The notes beneath the pieces were generated by a model. That model had not been told where the DNA came from. It ran no database searches and was given only the letters and a program-made list of their open reading frames with translations. Made by a program: the position numbers and the translations under genes. From Agarilytica sp033852165 (lineage in GTDB: Bacteria; Pseudomonadota; Gammaproteobacteria; Pseudomonadales; Cellvibrionaceae): DNA of 64,000 nucleotides. Numbering within the stretch: position 1 is the stretch's first letter; each line of letters begins with the position of its first letter. This document shows positions 36,573-46,093 of the stretch, piece by piece. The DNA is taken from contig JAWSUZ010000014.1 in assembly GCA_033852165.1 (NCBI GenBank), positions 19,333 through 83,332 of the forward strand, given 5' to 3'.

Positions 36573-37538
36573 GTGATCCGCATGGGGAATCCTGAGTTTT
36601 TACATAGTCTCAAAAGCCTTAAGGCCAGGCATCGCGGTTGCGTCGCGACGATTGGTTCTTTTGACGGTGTCCATCGTGGGCATCAGGTGGTATTGGAACA
36701 GGTTAAAACAAAGGCGAAAGCACTGAATCTCCCTTCTTTGGTGATGGTATTCGAGCCTCAGCCTCACGAGTACTTTTCTCGGGAGAGCGCTCCGGCGCGG
36801 CTTATGCGTTTACGGGAGAAAGTTTCAGCACTATTCGCAGAGGGAATCGATCGGGTGCTGTGTTTGCGATTTGATGAGTCTTTGAGAACACTTACCGCGA
36901 AGGCTTATATTGATGAAGTCTTGATCAAGGGCTTGGCCGTCAAACATTTGGTTATTGGGGATGACTTTCATTTTGGTTGCGATCGCTCAGGTGATTTCGA
37001 CATGTTGTGTGAAGCGGGTAAAGCAAATGGCTTTACTGTCTGTGATACGCAAACTCAGTTGGACGATGGTGAGCGAATCAGTAGTACGCGGGTTCGTAAG
37101 CTGCTCAAGGAGGACCGTCTAGCTGATGCAGCCGACTTGTTGGGCCGGGATTACAGCGTAAGTGGGCGTGTGATCTACGGTAAGCAGTTAGGGCGGACAC
37201 TGGGTTTTCCGACTTTGAATATAGGGTTGGGACGGCACCGTACTCCTGTGCAGGGAATTTATGCTGTAGATGTTTACCCCGGGGGGAATGCCAGCGGAGC
37301 TTCCTGGGAAGGGGTCGCGAATGTCGGGGTAAGACCGACTGTTGAAGATGCGGCTAAGCCTTTACTTGAGGTCCATCTGTTGGATGCAGAGGTTGACCTC
37401 TATGGGGAATTTATGACGGTGGTTTTCAATCAAAAAATCCGTCAAGAAGAGAGGTTTGCGAATATCCAAGATTTGAAATCGCAAATTGGACAAGATTGTG
37501 AGGCAGCGCGCGCCTATTTTAAAGAGCGAGAAAATTGA
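36573..37538 (+). CDS. ribF: Bifunctional riboflavin kinase / FAD synthetase
   Basis: Converts riboflavin to FMN and then to FAD. The N-terminal nucleotidyltransferase domain has TIGSFDGVHRGHQ (about 27-39) and VIGDDFHFG; the C-terminal flavokinase domain has GRTLGFPTLNI (about 207-217) and GVANVGVRPT. About 321 residues, the usual length. The frame opens with TTG 36567; I prefer GTG 36573, which gives the VIRMGN-type start near the family norm, but ATG 36582 is also possible. It lies between murJ and ileS. Confidence 0.93.
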   Translation: MIRMGNPEFLHSLKSLKARHRGCVATIGSFDGVHRGHQVVLEQVKTKAKALNLPSLVMVFEPQPHEYFSRESAPARLMRLREKVSALFAEGIDRVLCLRFDESLRTLTAKAYIDEVLIKGLAVKHLVIGDDFHFGCDRSGDFDMLCEAGKANGFTVCDTQTQLDDGERISSTRVRKLLKEDRLADAADLLGRDYSVSGRVIYGKQLGRTLGFPTLNIGLGRHRTPVQGIYAVDVYPGGNASGASWEGVANVGVRPTVEDAAKPLLEVHLLDAEVDLYGEFMTVVFNQKIRQEERFANIQDLKSQIGQDCEAARAYFKEREN

Positions 37539-37609
37539 GTAACGAAGATTGCTCTGTGCTGCGTAAATCAAATTAATTACTTTACAGTTAGGATATAGAA
37601 AGAAACGTC

Positions 37610-40408
37610 ATGACCGATTATAAATCGACACTGAATCTACCTGTCACGAAGTTTGCCATGAAAGCAAATCTCGCCCAGCGTGAGCCGCTAAGGCTTAAAC
37701 AATGGCAAGAGCAAGATCTTTACGGTCAAATTCGTAAAGCGCGTGAAGGTGCAGAAAAATTTATTCTTCATGACGGTCCTCCATACGCTAACGGCGATAT
37801 TCATATTGGCCACGCGTTAAATAAAATTCTAAAAGATATTATCATTAAGTCGAAAACCTTGAGCGGATTCGATGCGCCTTATGTTCCGGGGTGGGACTGT
37901 CATGGCTTGCCGATTGAAAATATGGTGGAAAAAAAGAAGGGTAAAGCGGGAGTCAAAATCGACTTTGCAGCCTTCCGAAAAGAGTGTCGTAAATATGCTG
38001 CTAAGCAGGTCGAAGGGCAGAAGAAAGATTTTATTCGTTTAGGTATATTGGGTGAGTGGGATCGACCTTACTTGACAATGGATTTTCAGACGGAAGCGGA
38101 TATTGTTCGATCTCTGGGGAAAATTGCGGAAAATGGTCATCTGGTGAAAGGCTATAAGCCGGTTTACTGGAGTGTGGTCGGTGGTTCTGCATTGGCTGAA
38201 GCTGAAGTGGAATATCAGGATAAAACGTCGTATTCAATCGATGTGCGCTTCCCAGTAGTGGATGCTGCTGAATTTGAAAAGCGAGTAGGTTCTTTGGGTG
38301 GTTCGGGTCAGATTTCAGTTGTGATCTGGACGACTACTCCGTGGACGCTACCGGTAAACCAAGCGGTAAGCTTAAATCCAGAATTAGATTATGTCGTATT
38401 ACAAAACGGTGATGAACGCATTGTAATTGCAGAAGCTCTACAGGAGTCGGTTGCCGAGCGTGCAAAGCTTGAAGGATTACAAGAAGTTGCACGATTTAAA
38501 GGTGATGCATTAGAACATCTTGTGTTAAAGCATCCATTTTACGATAAGGAAGTGCCGGTTATATTGGGTGACCATGTAACGACAGATGCGGGTACGGGTT
38601 GTGTACACACAGCACCGGATCATGGCGTAGACGATTTCAATGTCGGTAAAAAGTACGATATTGGTACACTTAACTACATCGATGGCGCTGGCATTTATCG
38701 TAAAGAAGTGCCTGTCTTTGCCGGAGAGCACGTTTACAAGGTTGACGAAAAAGTTGTTGCGCTTATGGTCGAAAACGGAGCGCTGCTGCATCAAGAAAAA
38801 TTCTCACATAGTTATCCGCATTGCTGGCGAACAAAAACGCCGTTGATATACCGCGCGACGCCGCAGTGGTTTATCAGTATGAGCAAAAAAGATTTGCTTA
38901 ATGATGTGAAAAAACAGGTCGATAATATTGAATGGATTCCTGAATGGGGCGAAGCCCGTATTCGTTCGATGTTAGATTCCAGTCCTGATTGGTGTGTTTC
39001 TCGTCAACGTACTTGGGGGGTTCCGATTACTTTGTTTGTGCATAAGGATACGGAAGAGTTGCATCCGGAAACTCCGCGCTTAATCGAAGAAGTCGCGAAG
39101 CTTATCGAACGTGACGGTATCGAAGCATGGTTTGAATTGGACGCTAAAGATTTGCTGGGTGATGAGGCCGAACTGTATCAAAAAACGACTGATACCTTAG
39201 ATGTTTGGTTTGATTCTGGCGTTACGCATTTTTCGGTGTTGAAGCAACGCGATAATTTGACCTACCCAGCGGATTTGTATTTGGAAGGTTCGGATCAGCA
39301 TCGTGGTTGGTTTCAATCGTCTTTAAAGACAGCGATGGCGATTAATGGTTCTGCACCTTATAAGCAAGTACTGACCCATGGCTTCACCGTCGATAAAGAT
39401 GGGAAGAAACAATCGAAGTCGTTGGGTAATACTATATCCCCACAAAAAATCACCAATGACCTCGGGGCGGATGTGCTACGTCTATGGGTGTCGGCTACTG
39501 ATTTTAGCAGTGATATGAGCGTTTACGATGAGGTACTTAAGCGAACAGCGGATTCCTACCGTCGTATGCGCAATACCGCACGATTCTTTTTATCAAACCT
39601 AAGCGGCTTTGATCCTGAAAAAGATGCTTTGCCATTTGATCAGTTGGTTGCTTTGGATAAGTGGGCGATCGACAGAGCGGCACAATTACAGAAAGAAATT
39701 ATTGCCAGTTACGACAGTTATCAATTGCATCAAATTTATCAAAAACTTCATAATTTTTGTATTGTCGATATGGGCGGCTTTTATTTAGACGTGATTAAGG
39801 ATCGACAGTACACGACGCCAGAAGATAGCCACGCACGTCGTTCAGCCCAAACTGCGCTTTATCATATCGTGAGCGCTTTTGTACGCTGGATTGCGCCTAT
39901 CTTATCCTTCACTGCAGACGAAATTTGGGAAGAAATTCCCGGAGAAAAAGACGGTTCTGTGTTTGCTGCACATTGGTGGCCGCTTGAAGAGTTATCGGAT
40001 TCCGAAAACTTAGGCCGTAGCTATTGGGAAACCGTATTTAACGTTAAAACTGCGGTTAATAAAGCGATAGAAGAAAAACGTAAAGATGGTTTAGGCAGTT
40101 CTCTTGCAGCTGACGTTACGCTGTTCTGTTCGGGTGAATTGACGACTGAATTAGCGAAAATTGAAGACGAGTTACGTTTTGCCCTAATGTGCTCCAGTGT
40201 AACTATCTTACCTTATGATCAAGGAACTGAAGCTTCGGATACCGATGTGGCGGGATTGAAAGTCAGTGTGTCTAAATCTGAGAATGATAAGTGCACACGC
40301 TGTTGGCATTTTCGTGAGGATGTAGGCTCTGTTGCCGAACATCCAGAAATTTGTCAGCGCTGTGTCACTAACATTGACGGAGAAGGAGAGACTCGTGACT
40401 ATTGTTGA
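37610..40408 (+). CDS. ileS: Isoleucyl-tRNA synthetase
   Basis: Charges tRNA-Ile; 932 residues, a class Ia synthetase. The HIGH region is PPYANGDIHIGHALNK (about 57-72). The editing domain follows with TTTPWTLPVNQAV (about 242-254). The KMSKS loop is KKQSKSLGN (about 602-610), and a C-terminal zinc finger has CTRCWHF and CQRCVTNI. ATG 37610 has an AAAGAAACG-type leader upstream. The end overlaps lspA by 14 bases, a conserved arrangement that couples them. Confidence 0.96.
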   Translation: MTDYKSTLNLPVTKFAMKANLAQREPLRLKQWQEQDLYGQIRKAREGAEKFILHDGPPYANGDIHIGHALNKILKDIIIKSKTLSGFDAPYVPGWDCHGLPIENMVEKKKGKAGVKIDFAAFRKECRKYAAKQVEGQKKDFIRLGILGEWDRPYLTMDFQTEADIVRSLGKIAENGHLVKGYKPVYWSVVGGSALAEAEVEYQDKTSYSIDVRFPVVDAAEFEKRVGSLGGSGQISVVIWTTTPWTLPVNQAVSLNPELDYVVLQNGDERIVIAEALQESVAERAKLEGLQEVARFKGDALEHLVLKHPFYDKEVPVILGDHVTTDAGTGCVHTAPDHGVDDFNVGKKYDIGTLNYIDGAGIYRKEVPVFAGEHVYKVDEKVVALMVENGALLHQEKFSHSYPHCWRTKTPLIYRATPQWFISMSKKDLLNDVKKQVDNIEWIPEWGEARIRSMLDSSPDWCVSRQRTWGVPITLFVHKDTEELHPETPRLIEEVAKLIERDGIEAWFELDAKDLLGDEAELYQKTTDTLDVWFDSGVTHFSVLKQRDNLTYPADLYLEGSDQHRGWFQSSLKTAMAINGSAPYKQVLTHGFTVDKDGKKQSKSLGNTISPQKITNDLGADVLRLWVSATDFSSDMSVYDEVLKRTADSYRRMRNTARFFLSNLSGFDPEKDALPFDQLVALDKWAIDRAAQLQKEIIASYDSYQLHQIYQKLHNFCIVDMGGFYLDVIKDRQYTTPEDSHARRSAQTALYHIVSAFVRWIAPILSFTADEIWEEIPGEKDGSVFAAHWWPLEELSDSENLGRSYWETVFNVKTAVNKAIEEKRKDGLGSSLAADVTLFCSGELTTELAKIEDELRFALMCSSVTILPYDQGTEASDTDVAGLKVSVSKSENDKCTRCWHFREDVGSVAEHPEICQRCVTNIDGEGETRDYC

Positions 40409-40943
40409 TCAACAAAGCGATCGCCGTTGGCTGATCCTTTGGTATGCGATTGCTTTTGTGGCTGTTGTATTCGATTTGTTCACCAAAAGATTAGCCAGTG
40501 ATGCTTTGGAGTTGCACGAACGTATTAATATTTTACCCGTTTTTGATATTACTCTGCGCCACAATTATGGTGCGGCTTTTAGCTTTTTAGCGGGTGAAGG
40601 TGGTTGGCAAGTGTGGTTCTTTGGTATTTTGGCTGGAGCCGTAAGCTTGGGGATTGCTGTTTGGATTGCCAAGATTGGCTCAAGGAAAAGCTTAGAGGTT
40701 TTGGGCTTGTCACTTATCTTGGGCGGAGCTCTGGGTAATTTATACGATCGCGTTACGCTGGGTTACGTGGTCGATTTTATTTTGGTCTATTACGACGAAT
40801 ACCAATTTCCTGCATTTAATATTGCAGATTCGGCCATTACTTTGGGCGCTGGAATTTTACTGCTGGATGCTTTCTTTGGTATGAAAAAAACCAAGCATGA
40901 AAATTCTGACAAACCTAACTCTGTTGAGGCAAAAATAAAATGA
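40395..40943 (+). CDS. lspA: Lipoprotein signal peptidase (SPase II)
   Basis: Cleaves the signal peptide of prolipoproteins at the lipobox Cys. An inner-membrane aspartic protease of about 182 residues with four helices. The catalytic Asp motifs are GNLYDRVTLGYVVDFI and FNIADSAITLGAGILLLD. The open frame reaches back to 40332, but GTG 40395 has AAGGAGAG immediately upstream and gives the normal length. It overlaps ileS upstream, and its stop overlaps fkpB (ATGA). Confidence 0.95.
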   Translation: MTIVDQQSDRRWLILWYAIAFVAVVFDLFTKRLASDALELHERINILPVFDITLRHNYGAAFSFLAGEGGWQVWFFGILAGAVSLGIAVWIAKIGSRKSLEVLGLSLILGGALGNLYDRVTLGYVVDFILVYYDEYQFPAFNIADSAITLGAGILLLDAFFGMKKTKHENSDKPNSVEAKIK

Positions 40944-41392
40944 CATCAGAATTGGCTATTGGCGAAGGCACAAAAATTACGCTGCATTTTTCATTAGAAA
41001 TGGAAAATGGCGATATTATCGATTCGAACTTTGAGAAAAAAGCACCTACATTCACTTTTGGTGATGGCAGCCTGATGGTGGGGTTTGAAGAGGTGATTGT
41101 TGGTATGGTGGCAGGCGATAAAAATCGCTTTAAGATACCTCCAGAAAAAGGCTTTGGTCAGCCCAATGACAGCAATCTTCAAACAGTTAGCCGAACATCT
41201 TTCGATTCAGATATGGAGTTGGAGAAAGGCTTGGTTGTATCGTTTGCTGATCCAAAGGGTGGTGAGTTTCCTGGCGTCGTAAAATCCTTTGATGGTGATG
41301 AGGTGGTGATCGATTTCAATCATCCACTTTCGGGGCGTACGATTATTTTTAATGTTGAAGTACTTGATGTTAACCCATCGGTTACTCATTAG
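40940..41392 (+). CDS. fkpB: FKBP-type peptidyl-prolyl cis-trans isomerase
   Basis: A 150-residue SlpA/FkpB-type isomerase: an FKBP domain split by an insert-in-flap (VGFEEVIVGMVAGDKNRFKI, then a flap region) and ending with VVIDFNHPLSGRTIIFNVEV, the family signature. It probably assists folding of proline-containing proteins in the cytoplasm. It follows lspA with a four-base ATGA overlap and precedes ispH, the standard ileS-lspA-fkpB-ispH order. Confidence 0.94.
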   Translation: MTSELAIGEGTKITLHFSLEMENGDIIDSNFEKKAPTFTFGDGSLMVGFEEVIVGMVAGDKNRFKIPPEKGFGQPNDSNLQTVSRTSFDSDMELEKGLVVSFADPKGGEFPGVVKSFDGDEVVIDFNHPLSGRTIIFNVEVLDVNPSVTH

Positions 41393-41416
41393 TTTTGTCG
41401 AGTTTATAGGTTTTTA

Positions 41417-42349
41417 ATGGAAATTAAATTAGCTAACCCTCGGGGTTTTTGTGCGGGTGTTGATCGCGCTATTGATATTGTGAATAAAGCCCTAGATGTA
41501 TTCGGTGCACCGATTTACGTTCGTCACGAGGTTGTTCACAATAAATTCGTTGTTGAAAGCCTGAAAGATCGAGGCGCAGTTTTTGTTGATGAGTTGGACT
41601 CCGTACCTGATGACGTGATTGTCATTTTTAGTGCCCATGGCGTTTCACAAGCGGTTCGCAACGAGGCCAAGGTTCGCGGTTTAAAAGTATTTGATGCGAC
41701 TTGTCCTTTGGTGACAAAGGTTCACATGGAAGTTGCAAAATACAGTAACGATGGACGAGAGTGTGTGCTGATTGGGCACCATGGTCATCCTGAAGTGGAG
41801 GGCACAATGGGTCAGTATGATGACTCTAATGGTGGCACCATTTACTTGGTTGAGGATGAACAGGACGTCGATAATTTGAAAGTTGTTGATGAAAATAACT
41901 TGTCTTACGTCACGCAAACTACTCTCTCCATGGATGATGCGGCAAAGGTAATTGAGCGTCTTCGAAAGCGTTTTCCTACCGTTCAAGGCCCTAAAAAAGA
42001 CGATATATGTTATGCCACGCAAAACCGCCAGGATGCGGTCAAGCAGTTGGCGCTTGAATGTGATCTGGTTTTAGTTGTGGGCTCACCGAACAGTTCCAAT
42101 TCAAACCGTTTACGTGAGCTTGCTGAGCGCTGCGGTACGATTTCTTATCTAATTGATGGTCCAGAAGATTTAAATGAGCGTTGGTTTGACTCTGCAAAGT
42201 CTATAGGGATTACTGCTGGAGCATCAGCTCCAGAAGTCTTGGTGGCTGATGTAATTCGTGGGTTAAAGAGATTGGGTGCTTCTGTACCTGTCGAACTTTC
42301 TGGGCGTGAGGAAAATATTAGTTTTTCATTGCCGAAAGAACTTCGGTAA
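41417..42349 (+). CDS. ispH: 4-hydroxy-3-methylbut-2-enyl diphosphate reductase
   Basis: The last step of the MEP pathway, making IPP and DMAPP with a 4Fe-4S cluster. 310 residues. The three cluster Cys lie in NPRGFCAGVDRAI (about Cys12), FDATCPLVTKVH (about Cys96) and DDICYATQNRQ (about Cys197). GSPNSSNSNRL binds the diphosphate. It closes the ileS-lspA-fkpB-ispH block and precedes the minor-pilin genes, a gene order frequent in pseudomonads and relatives. Confidence 0.96.
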   Translation: MEIKLANPRGFCAGVDRAIDIVNKALDVFGAPIYVRHEVVHNKFVVESLKDRGAVFVDELDSVPDDVIVIFSAHGVSQAVRNEAKVRGLKVFDATCPLVTKVHMEVAKYSNDGRECVLIGHHGHPEVEGTMGQYDDSNGGTIYLVEDEQDVDNLKVVDENNLSYVTQTTLSMDDAAKVIERLRKRFPTVQGPKKDDICYATQNRQDAVKQLALECDLVLVVGSPNSSNSNRLRELAERCGTISYLIDGPEDLNERWFDSAKSIGITAGASAPEVLVADVIRGLKRLGASVPVELSGREENISFSLPKELR

Positions 42350-42473
42350 CAACAACGTCATTCTTGTGTCAGCTTGTGAGAACTACGTCTCATATTAGGT
42401 AATATCCCGGACACCCTTTGTCGTTATCCCTTTATAGTGCTCGGAGTTAGGGAAAGCGAAGGGACGTCCAGGA

Positions 42474-42922
42474 ATGACTTGCATAGTGAAAACACAAAAA
42501 TCTAGATTAAAAATTCAGAACCTTATCAGTTATAAACCAAATGGATTCACCCTTTTGGAACTGATGGTGACGCTTTCCCTTATTGCCATTCTGGCAGCTA
42601 TAGCTACCCCTAGTTTTATTTCAAGTATAAAACGCAATGCTATTCTTTCTGAGCGGCGAGACGCTAACCCCTCATCTTGTTTTCGCTTTCTGAGTCTATC
42701 TCTTCTGCTCGTGCCGTGGGGCGAATGAAGTTTTGGGCGTGTTTTCTCCTCAGAGAGGGGCAAGTTAGCGCTGTGTCTTTTATTCTCTGAGAGTCAGATA
42801 AGGATGAGTGTTTTGCCTGGGAGATGCAAAATAATCTGACGGGGCAGGACGTAGAGTCAGTCGGTCACGTTACAAACGGTATTCATGAAAATTCCAACGG
42901 AGTGGATTTTAGATGTTCATAA
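42474..42922 (+). pseudogene. fimT: Decayed type IV minor pilin gene (fimT/gspH-like)
   Basis: The frame opens with a normal prepilin N-terminus: GFTLLELMVTLSLIAILAAI then ATPSF, with the PilD cleavage site before the Phe. Soon after SERRDAN the sense is lost. A second frame carries LFSLSESISSARAVGRMKF, matching the SE-IS-RAVG region expected next in FimT, and a third frame carries the likely C-terminal part ending GVDFRCS with TAA at 42920. So at least two frameshifts have occurred. It is at the usual fimT position ahead of pilV. A complete fimT-like gene lies at 46456-47025 on the other strand. Confidence 0.7.
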
Positions 42923-43410
42923 ATCAATATTGCTATACACGCATTGGCCCCGGTTTTAGAAACCGTCATCGTCAGCCAGGCTTTTCTTTGGTTGAGGTAT
43001 TAGTCGCGGCGTTAATCCTTGGGGTTGGGTTGATGGGCGTTTTGGGGCTGCAAGTTCGTTCGATTCAATTTAATCAACAAGCCTATTATTACAGCCAGGC
43101 CAATATATTGCTGCAGGATATATCCGAGCGCATGCGCACAAATAAGGGGGCTTCCGCTCGTTATCGAACTGAAGTCGGCCAAGAGCTTTCGGGGGCTGAA
43201 AATTGCGCTTCGAGTAGTTGTTCATCTCAACAAATAGCCGCGTGGGATATGGAGGATTGGAAAAGCCACGTTAAGCGAACACTTCCCAACGGTGATGCAA
43301 AAATTAGTGCTGTTGCTGGTGGGGTTGTTGTGACTGTGGAGTTTGATGGCGGCAATAAATTTTCAAATAACGGAATGCCGGAATCGTTAAGTTTGGTGGT
43401 TTATCTATGA
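42913..43410 (+). CDS. pilV: Type IV pilus modification protein PilV (minor pilin)
   Basis: A 165-residue minor pilin. The prepilin motif GFSLVEVLVAALILGVGLMG (about 24-43) contains the PilD site and Glu5, followed by the helix AILLQDISERMRTN typical of PilV. The C-terminal part ends LSLVVYL. Minor pilins form the priming complex at the tip of the type IV pilus in the inner membrane. ATG 42913 overlaps the end of the decayed fimT, and the stop overlaps pilW by four bases (ATGA). Confidence 0.9.
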   Translation: MFINQYCYTRIGPGFRNRHRQPGFSLVEVLVAALILGVGLMGVLGLQVRSIQFNQQAYYYSQANILLQDISERMRTNKGASARYRTEVGQELSGAENCASSSCSSQQIAAWDMEDWKSHVKRTLPNGDAKISAVAGGVVVTVEFDGGNKFSNNGMPESLSLVVYL

Positions 43411-44570
43411 GAAGTTTTAAAAAGAAAAAATCTCTGCGCTCTTTTTATGGTTTTTCTGGATGTGTTAAGTCTGCTGGCGTGACGCTGGTCGAATTGTTGG
43501 TGGCGATGTTTATAGGTCTTTTTATTCTGAGCGGTGCCGTTTCTGTAATGGTGGGTAGTAAAAATAATTTTGTAATGGAGCAAGAAGTTGCGTTTATTCA
43601 GGAAAATTCTCGATTTCTTGCTGGGGAACTGGTCCATGAGATTCGTATGGCCGGGTATTTTGGCTGCAGCACTTTCAATGATCTAACTAATACTCTGAAT
43701 CATGATGCCGGCGACTGGATGTACGCGAGTAAGGGTGTACAAGGTTATGAGGTGTCTGACGCTGGACCTAGTGCGCTACCAGCAGAGTTCTCTGATGCGA
43801 GAGAAAATACGGACGTACTCATTATTAATCGAGGTGAATCATCTGAGTCCATACGAGTTTCATATCATGAAGTTGTGAAAAGTCGTATGAGGTTGTCACA
43901 AACTCATGGTTTTAACGTCGGAGATATTTTAATTGTCGAAGATGCGTCCTGTTCAAATACATCAGTTTTTCAAATGATAGGGCCCGCGAGCAGGTCCAGA
44001 TGGGTAGAGCATGCTGCTGTATCTCCACTTTCCGGCAGTTGTTCGCCTGCACGCCCAGATTCAGATGGCGTAGCCTATGATTGTTCTGGCGATATACCCG
44101 GTCCCTTGGTTAAAGGTTATCGATTCAGACCTGGTTCTGCTGTTATGGCGTTTAAGTCGAGCGCTTTTTTTGTTAAAAACTCTGACATTACCGGAGTGTC
44201 GACTCTGTATAGATCAGGTTTAGAGCGGGGTCGATCTGTCGCGAGGGAGTTGGTGGGCGGCGTTGAGGATTTTCAGGTTATATATGGCGTAGATTTTGGA
44301 CCGGCCGCGGATGGTAAAATTGACCGTTACTATAATGCGACGGAACTGAAAGGTTTAGAGGTTGAATATAGTTGGTTTGATTGGCGGCGTGTTTTGAATG
44401 TCCGTGTAACAGTGGTTCTAAAATCCAATAGTCGGGTTTATCCATCTGCCCATGATGTTGATCTCGGTGGAGGCTTTAACGCCAATAATTATGAGTATTT
44501 GTCGAATACACGCTATCTCTATCAAAAAATTGTCGTGACTGGAAATGTACGAAATAGAGGTGGTACTTAA
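43407..44570 (+). CDS. pilW: Type IV pilus minor pilin PilW
   Basis: A 387-residue minor pilin. Prepilin motif GVTLVELLVAMFIGLFILSG (about 25-44), followed by FIQENSRFLAGELVHEIRMAGYFGC, the usual PilW continuation, and a large C-terminal domain with several Cys (SCSNTSVFQ, CSPARPDS, YDCSG). It probably sits in the pilus tip complex with PilV, PilX and FimT. The stop and the pilX start share bases (TAATG). Confidence 0.92.
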   Translation: MRSFKKKKSLRSFYGFSGCVKSAGVTLVELLVAMFIGLFILSGAVSVMVGSKNNFVMEQEVAFIQENSRFLAGELVHEIRMAGYFGCSTFNDLTNTLNHDAGDWMYASKGVQGYEVSDAGPSALPAEFSDARENTDVLIINRGESSESIRVSYHEVVKSRMRLSQTHGFNVGDILIVEDASCSNTSVFQMIGPASRSRWVEHAAVSPLSGSCSPARPDSDGVAYDCSGDIPGPLVKGYRFRPGSAVMAFKSSAFFVKNSDITGVSTLYRSGLERGRSVARELVGGVEDFQVIYGVDFGPAADGKIDRYYNATELKGLEVEYSWFDWRRVLNVRVTVVLKSNSRVYPSAHDVDLGGGFNANNYEYLSNTRYLYQKIVVTGNVRNRGGT

Positions 44571-45220
44571 TGATAAGAAATTTAACCCAGCGCATTCATT
44601 ATTCATTGTCGAAAAAACAGCATGGATCTACACTAATTATTTGCTTAATTATTTTACTGATTATGACAATGCTTGGTGTTACAAATATGAGGTCGGCCAG
44701 TATGCAGATGAAAATGGCGAGTAATACACAGTCCCGTCAAAATACTTTTCATGCTGCAGAGTTTGCTTTGAGTGCTGCTGAGTTCAATATTATAAATGAT
44801 GGGTATGACCCAATTGCAGCTCAGCCTGAATGCTCTACAAATTGCTATAACGAAAAATGTAAAGATGGGTTATGTTTTAACGGGGCTTTTGAGTCGGGAG
44901 CAATATTGCCTGAATGTGAGCTTGCCACGGCAGATGCTACTCCTTACTGGTTGAATAAAAACATATGGAATTCGGCAGCTTTTCATCAAACGGTCTCAAT
45001 TCCTAATAGTGATTTTGACGATGCAAAGTACATAGTAGAATTTATGTGTCATGTTGATAAAGATGAATCTGCTGAATGCTCAATTTTGGCTCCACTTGAT
45101 TGCGCAGCTCTATATCGAGTGACGAGCTTGGCTGTTAGCGAAGACGGTTTGTCTCGCGTAATGTTGCAATCGACGGTAGCTGTAAATTTGAATGAAAATA
45201 AAAAAATGATTGAAGAGTGA
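44570..45220 (+). CDS. pilX: Type IV pilus minor pilin PilX
   Basis: A 216-residue PilX. The N-terminal hydrophobic helix starts QHGSTLIICLIILLIMTMLG (about 18-37), then TNMRSASMQMKMASN and a helix continuing FHAAEFALSAAEF, as in PilX. The prepilin cleavage site is the less typical GSTL form expected for PilX, where Glu5 is absent. The C-terminal domain has several paired Cys (CSTNCYNEKCKDGLC). It is translationally coupled to pilW and is followed after 36 bases by the small gene in the pilY1 position. Confidence 0.88.
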   Translation: MIRNLTQRIHYSLSKKQHGSTLIICLIILLIMTMLGVTNMRSASMQMKMASNTQSRQNTFHAAEFALSAAEFNIINDGYDPIAAQPECSTNCYNEKCKDGLCFNGAFESGAILPECELATADATPYWLNKNIWNSAAFHQTVSIPNSDFDDAKYIVEFMCHVDKDESAECSILAPLDCAALYRVTSLAVSEDGLSRVMLQSTVAVNLNENKKMIEE

Positions 45221-45256
45221 TATTCAATTATATGGAGTTCTATAAGGGTTAAGGAT

Positions 45257-45631
45257 ATGACTAAAGGTCACAAACGTATTTTTTGGGCAATTGCAGTGTT
45301 GCTTTCCGCTGTTGGACCATATTGTTTTCCTCAGTCTCAAACCTATTCTGCATCTGGTTTAGAGTGTAACCCTCCTGGCAGTAGTTATTTATATCCGGCT
45401 GGAGCTGCAGCGCCGTCCGCTGTGTTAGGAACGTGCCATAGCGAAGTTAATAGTGGGTCTGATGGTTCTCATGAGATTTCCGATGGTTTTGTGCGAGATG
45501 TTGAGATAGTCAATGAGCGTGTTGTTGGTCAGGGCAGTCGAGGCAACTTAACGGAAGCTGAGGAAATTCTTCGTGAACCAGGAATGCCTAGTGGCCGCCG
45601 TTCGTGGCGTGAAATTATTATTAATTGGTAG
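45257..45631 (+). CDS. Small exported protein (124 aa) in the position of pilY1
   Basis: A 124-residue protein with a signal peptide (FWAIAVLLSAVGPYCF, cleaved near 25-28), a small Cys-containing domain (ECNPPGSS, TCHSE), an acidic Ser/Gly region and an end reading GMPSGRRSWREIIINW. In related operons this position, between pilX and pilE, holds pilY1, a protein of over 1000 residues. From memory, many PilY1 proteins end with a GRxSWRE-like motif, so this could be the fused ends of a deleted pilY1 or an unrelated small replacement. It has GGGTTAAGGAT upstream of ATG 45257 as ribosome site. No PilY1-like beta-propeller sequence remains. Confidence 0.7.
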   Translation: MTKGHKRIFWAIAVLLSAVGPYCFPQSQTYSASGLECNPPGSSYLYPAGAAAPSAVLGTCHSEVNSGSDGSHEISDGFVRDVEIVNERVVGQGSRGNLTEAEEILREPGMPSGRRSWREIIINW

Positions 45632-45652
45632 TAGATAGAAAAGGGATTAAGA

Positions 45653-46093
45653 GTGACATTAAGTAAAGGCTTTACGCTCATTGAACTGATGATTGTTGTT
45701 TCAATTGTTGCAATATTGGCATCTATTGCTATTCCATCGTATCAGCAAAGCGTGAGAAAAAATTGTCGCAATGATGCAAAAAATGCGATTTTGGAAATCG
45801 CGAGTTTACAAGAAAAATACTATTTTCAGTCTAACCAATATTCCAGTGATCTTTCTTTTTCTAATGGTGGCTTGAACTACAGCGACACGGATGAATCGCC
45901 GGAAGGTTGTTACTCCATGGCGGTTGTCGATTGCTCTACGGGTGGCGAAAGTATGAATTGCTATAGGATTTCAGCGACGGCAAACGGAGCTCAGGTTTTG
46001 GACACTTCTTGTCAAATACTATCAATGGATTCTTTGGGGCAAAAGGCGGCGCTTGACGACTCCGCTGTTGATGCTACTGCTGTCTGTTGGTAG
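45653..46093 (+). CDS. pilE: Type IV pilin PilE (minor or major pilin)
   Basis: A 146-residue pilin. The leader is very short (TLSKG), then FTLIELMIVVSIVAILASIA, with PilD cleavage before Phe and Glu5 present. The C-terminal domain carries Cys pairs (GCYSMAVVDC, MNCYRI, TSCQIL). It closes the pilV-pilW-pilX operon, as pilE does in pseudomonads. GTG 45653 is used as start, with AAAGGGA upstream. Whether it is minor or major pilin cannot be told here. Confidence 0.9.
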   Translation: MTLSKGFTLIELMIVVSIVAILASIAIPSYQQSVRKNCRNDAKNAILEIASLQEKYYFQSNQYSSDLSFSNGGLNYSDTDESPEGCYSMAVVDCSTGGESMNCYRISATANGAQVLDTSCQILSMDSLGQKAALDDSAVDATAVCW

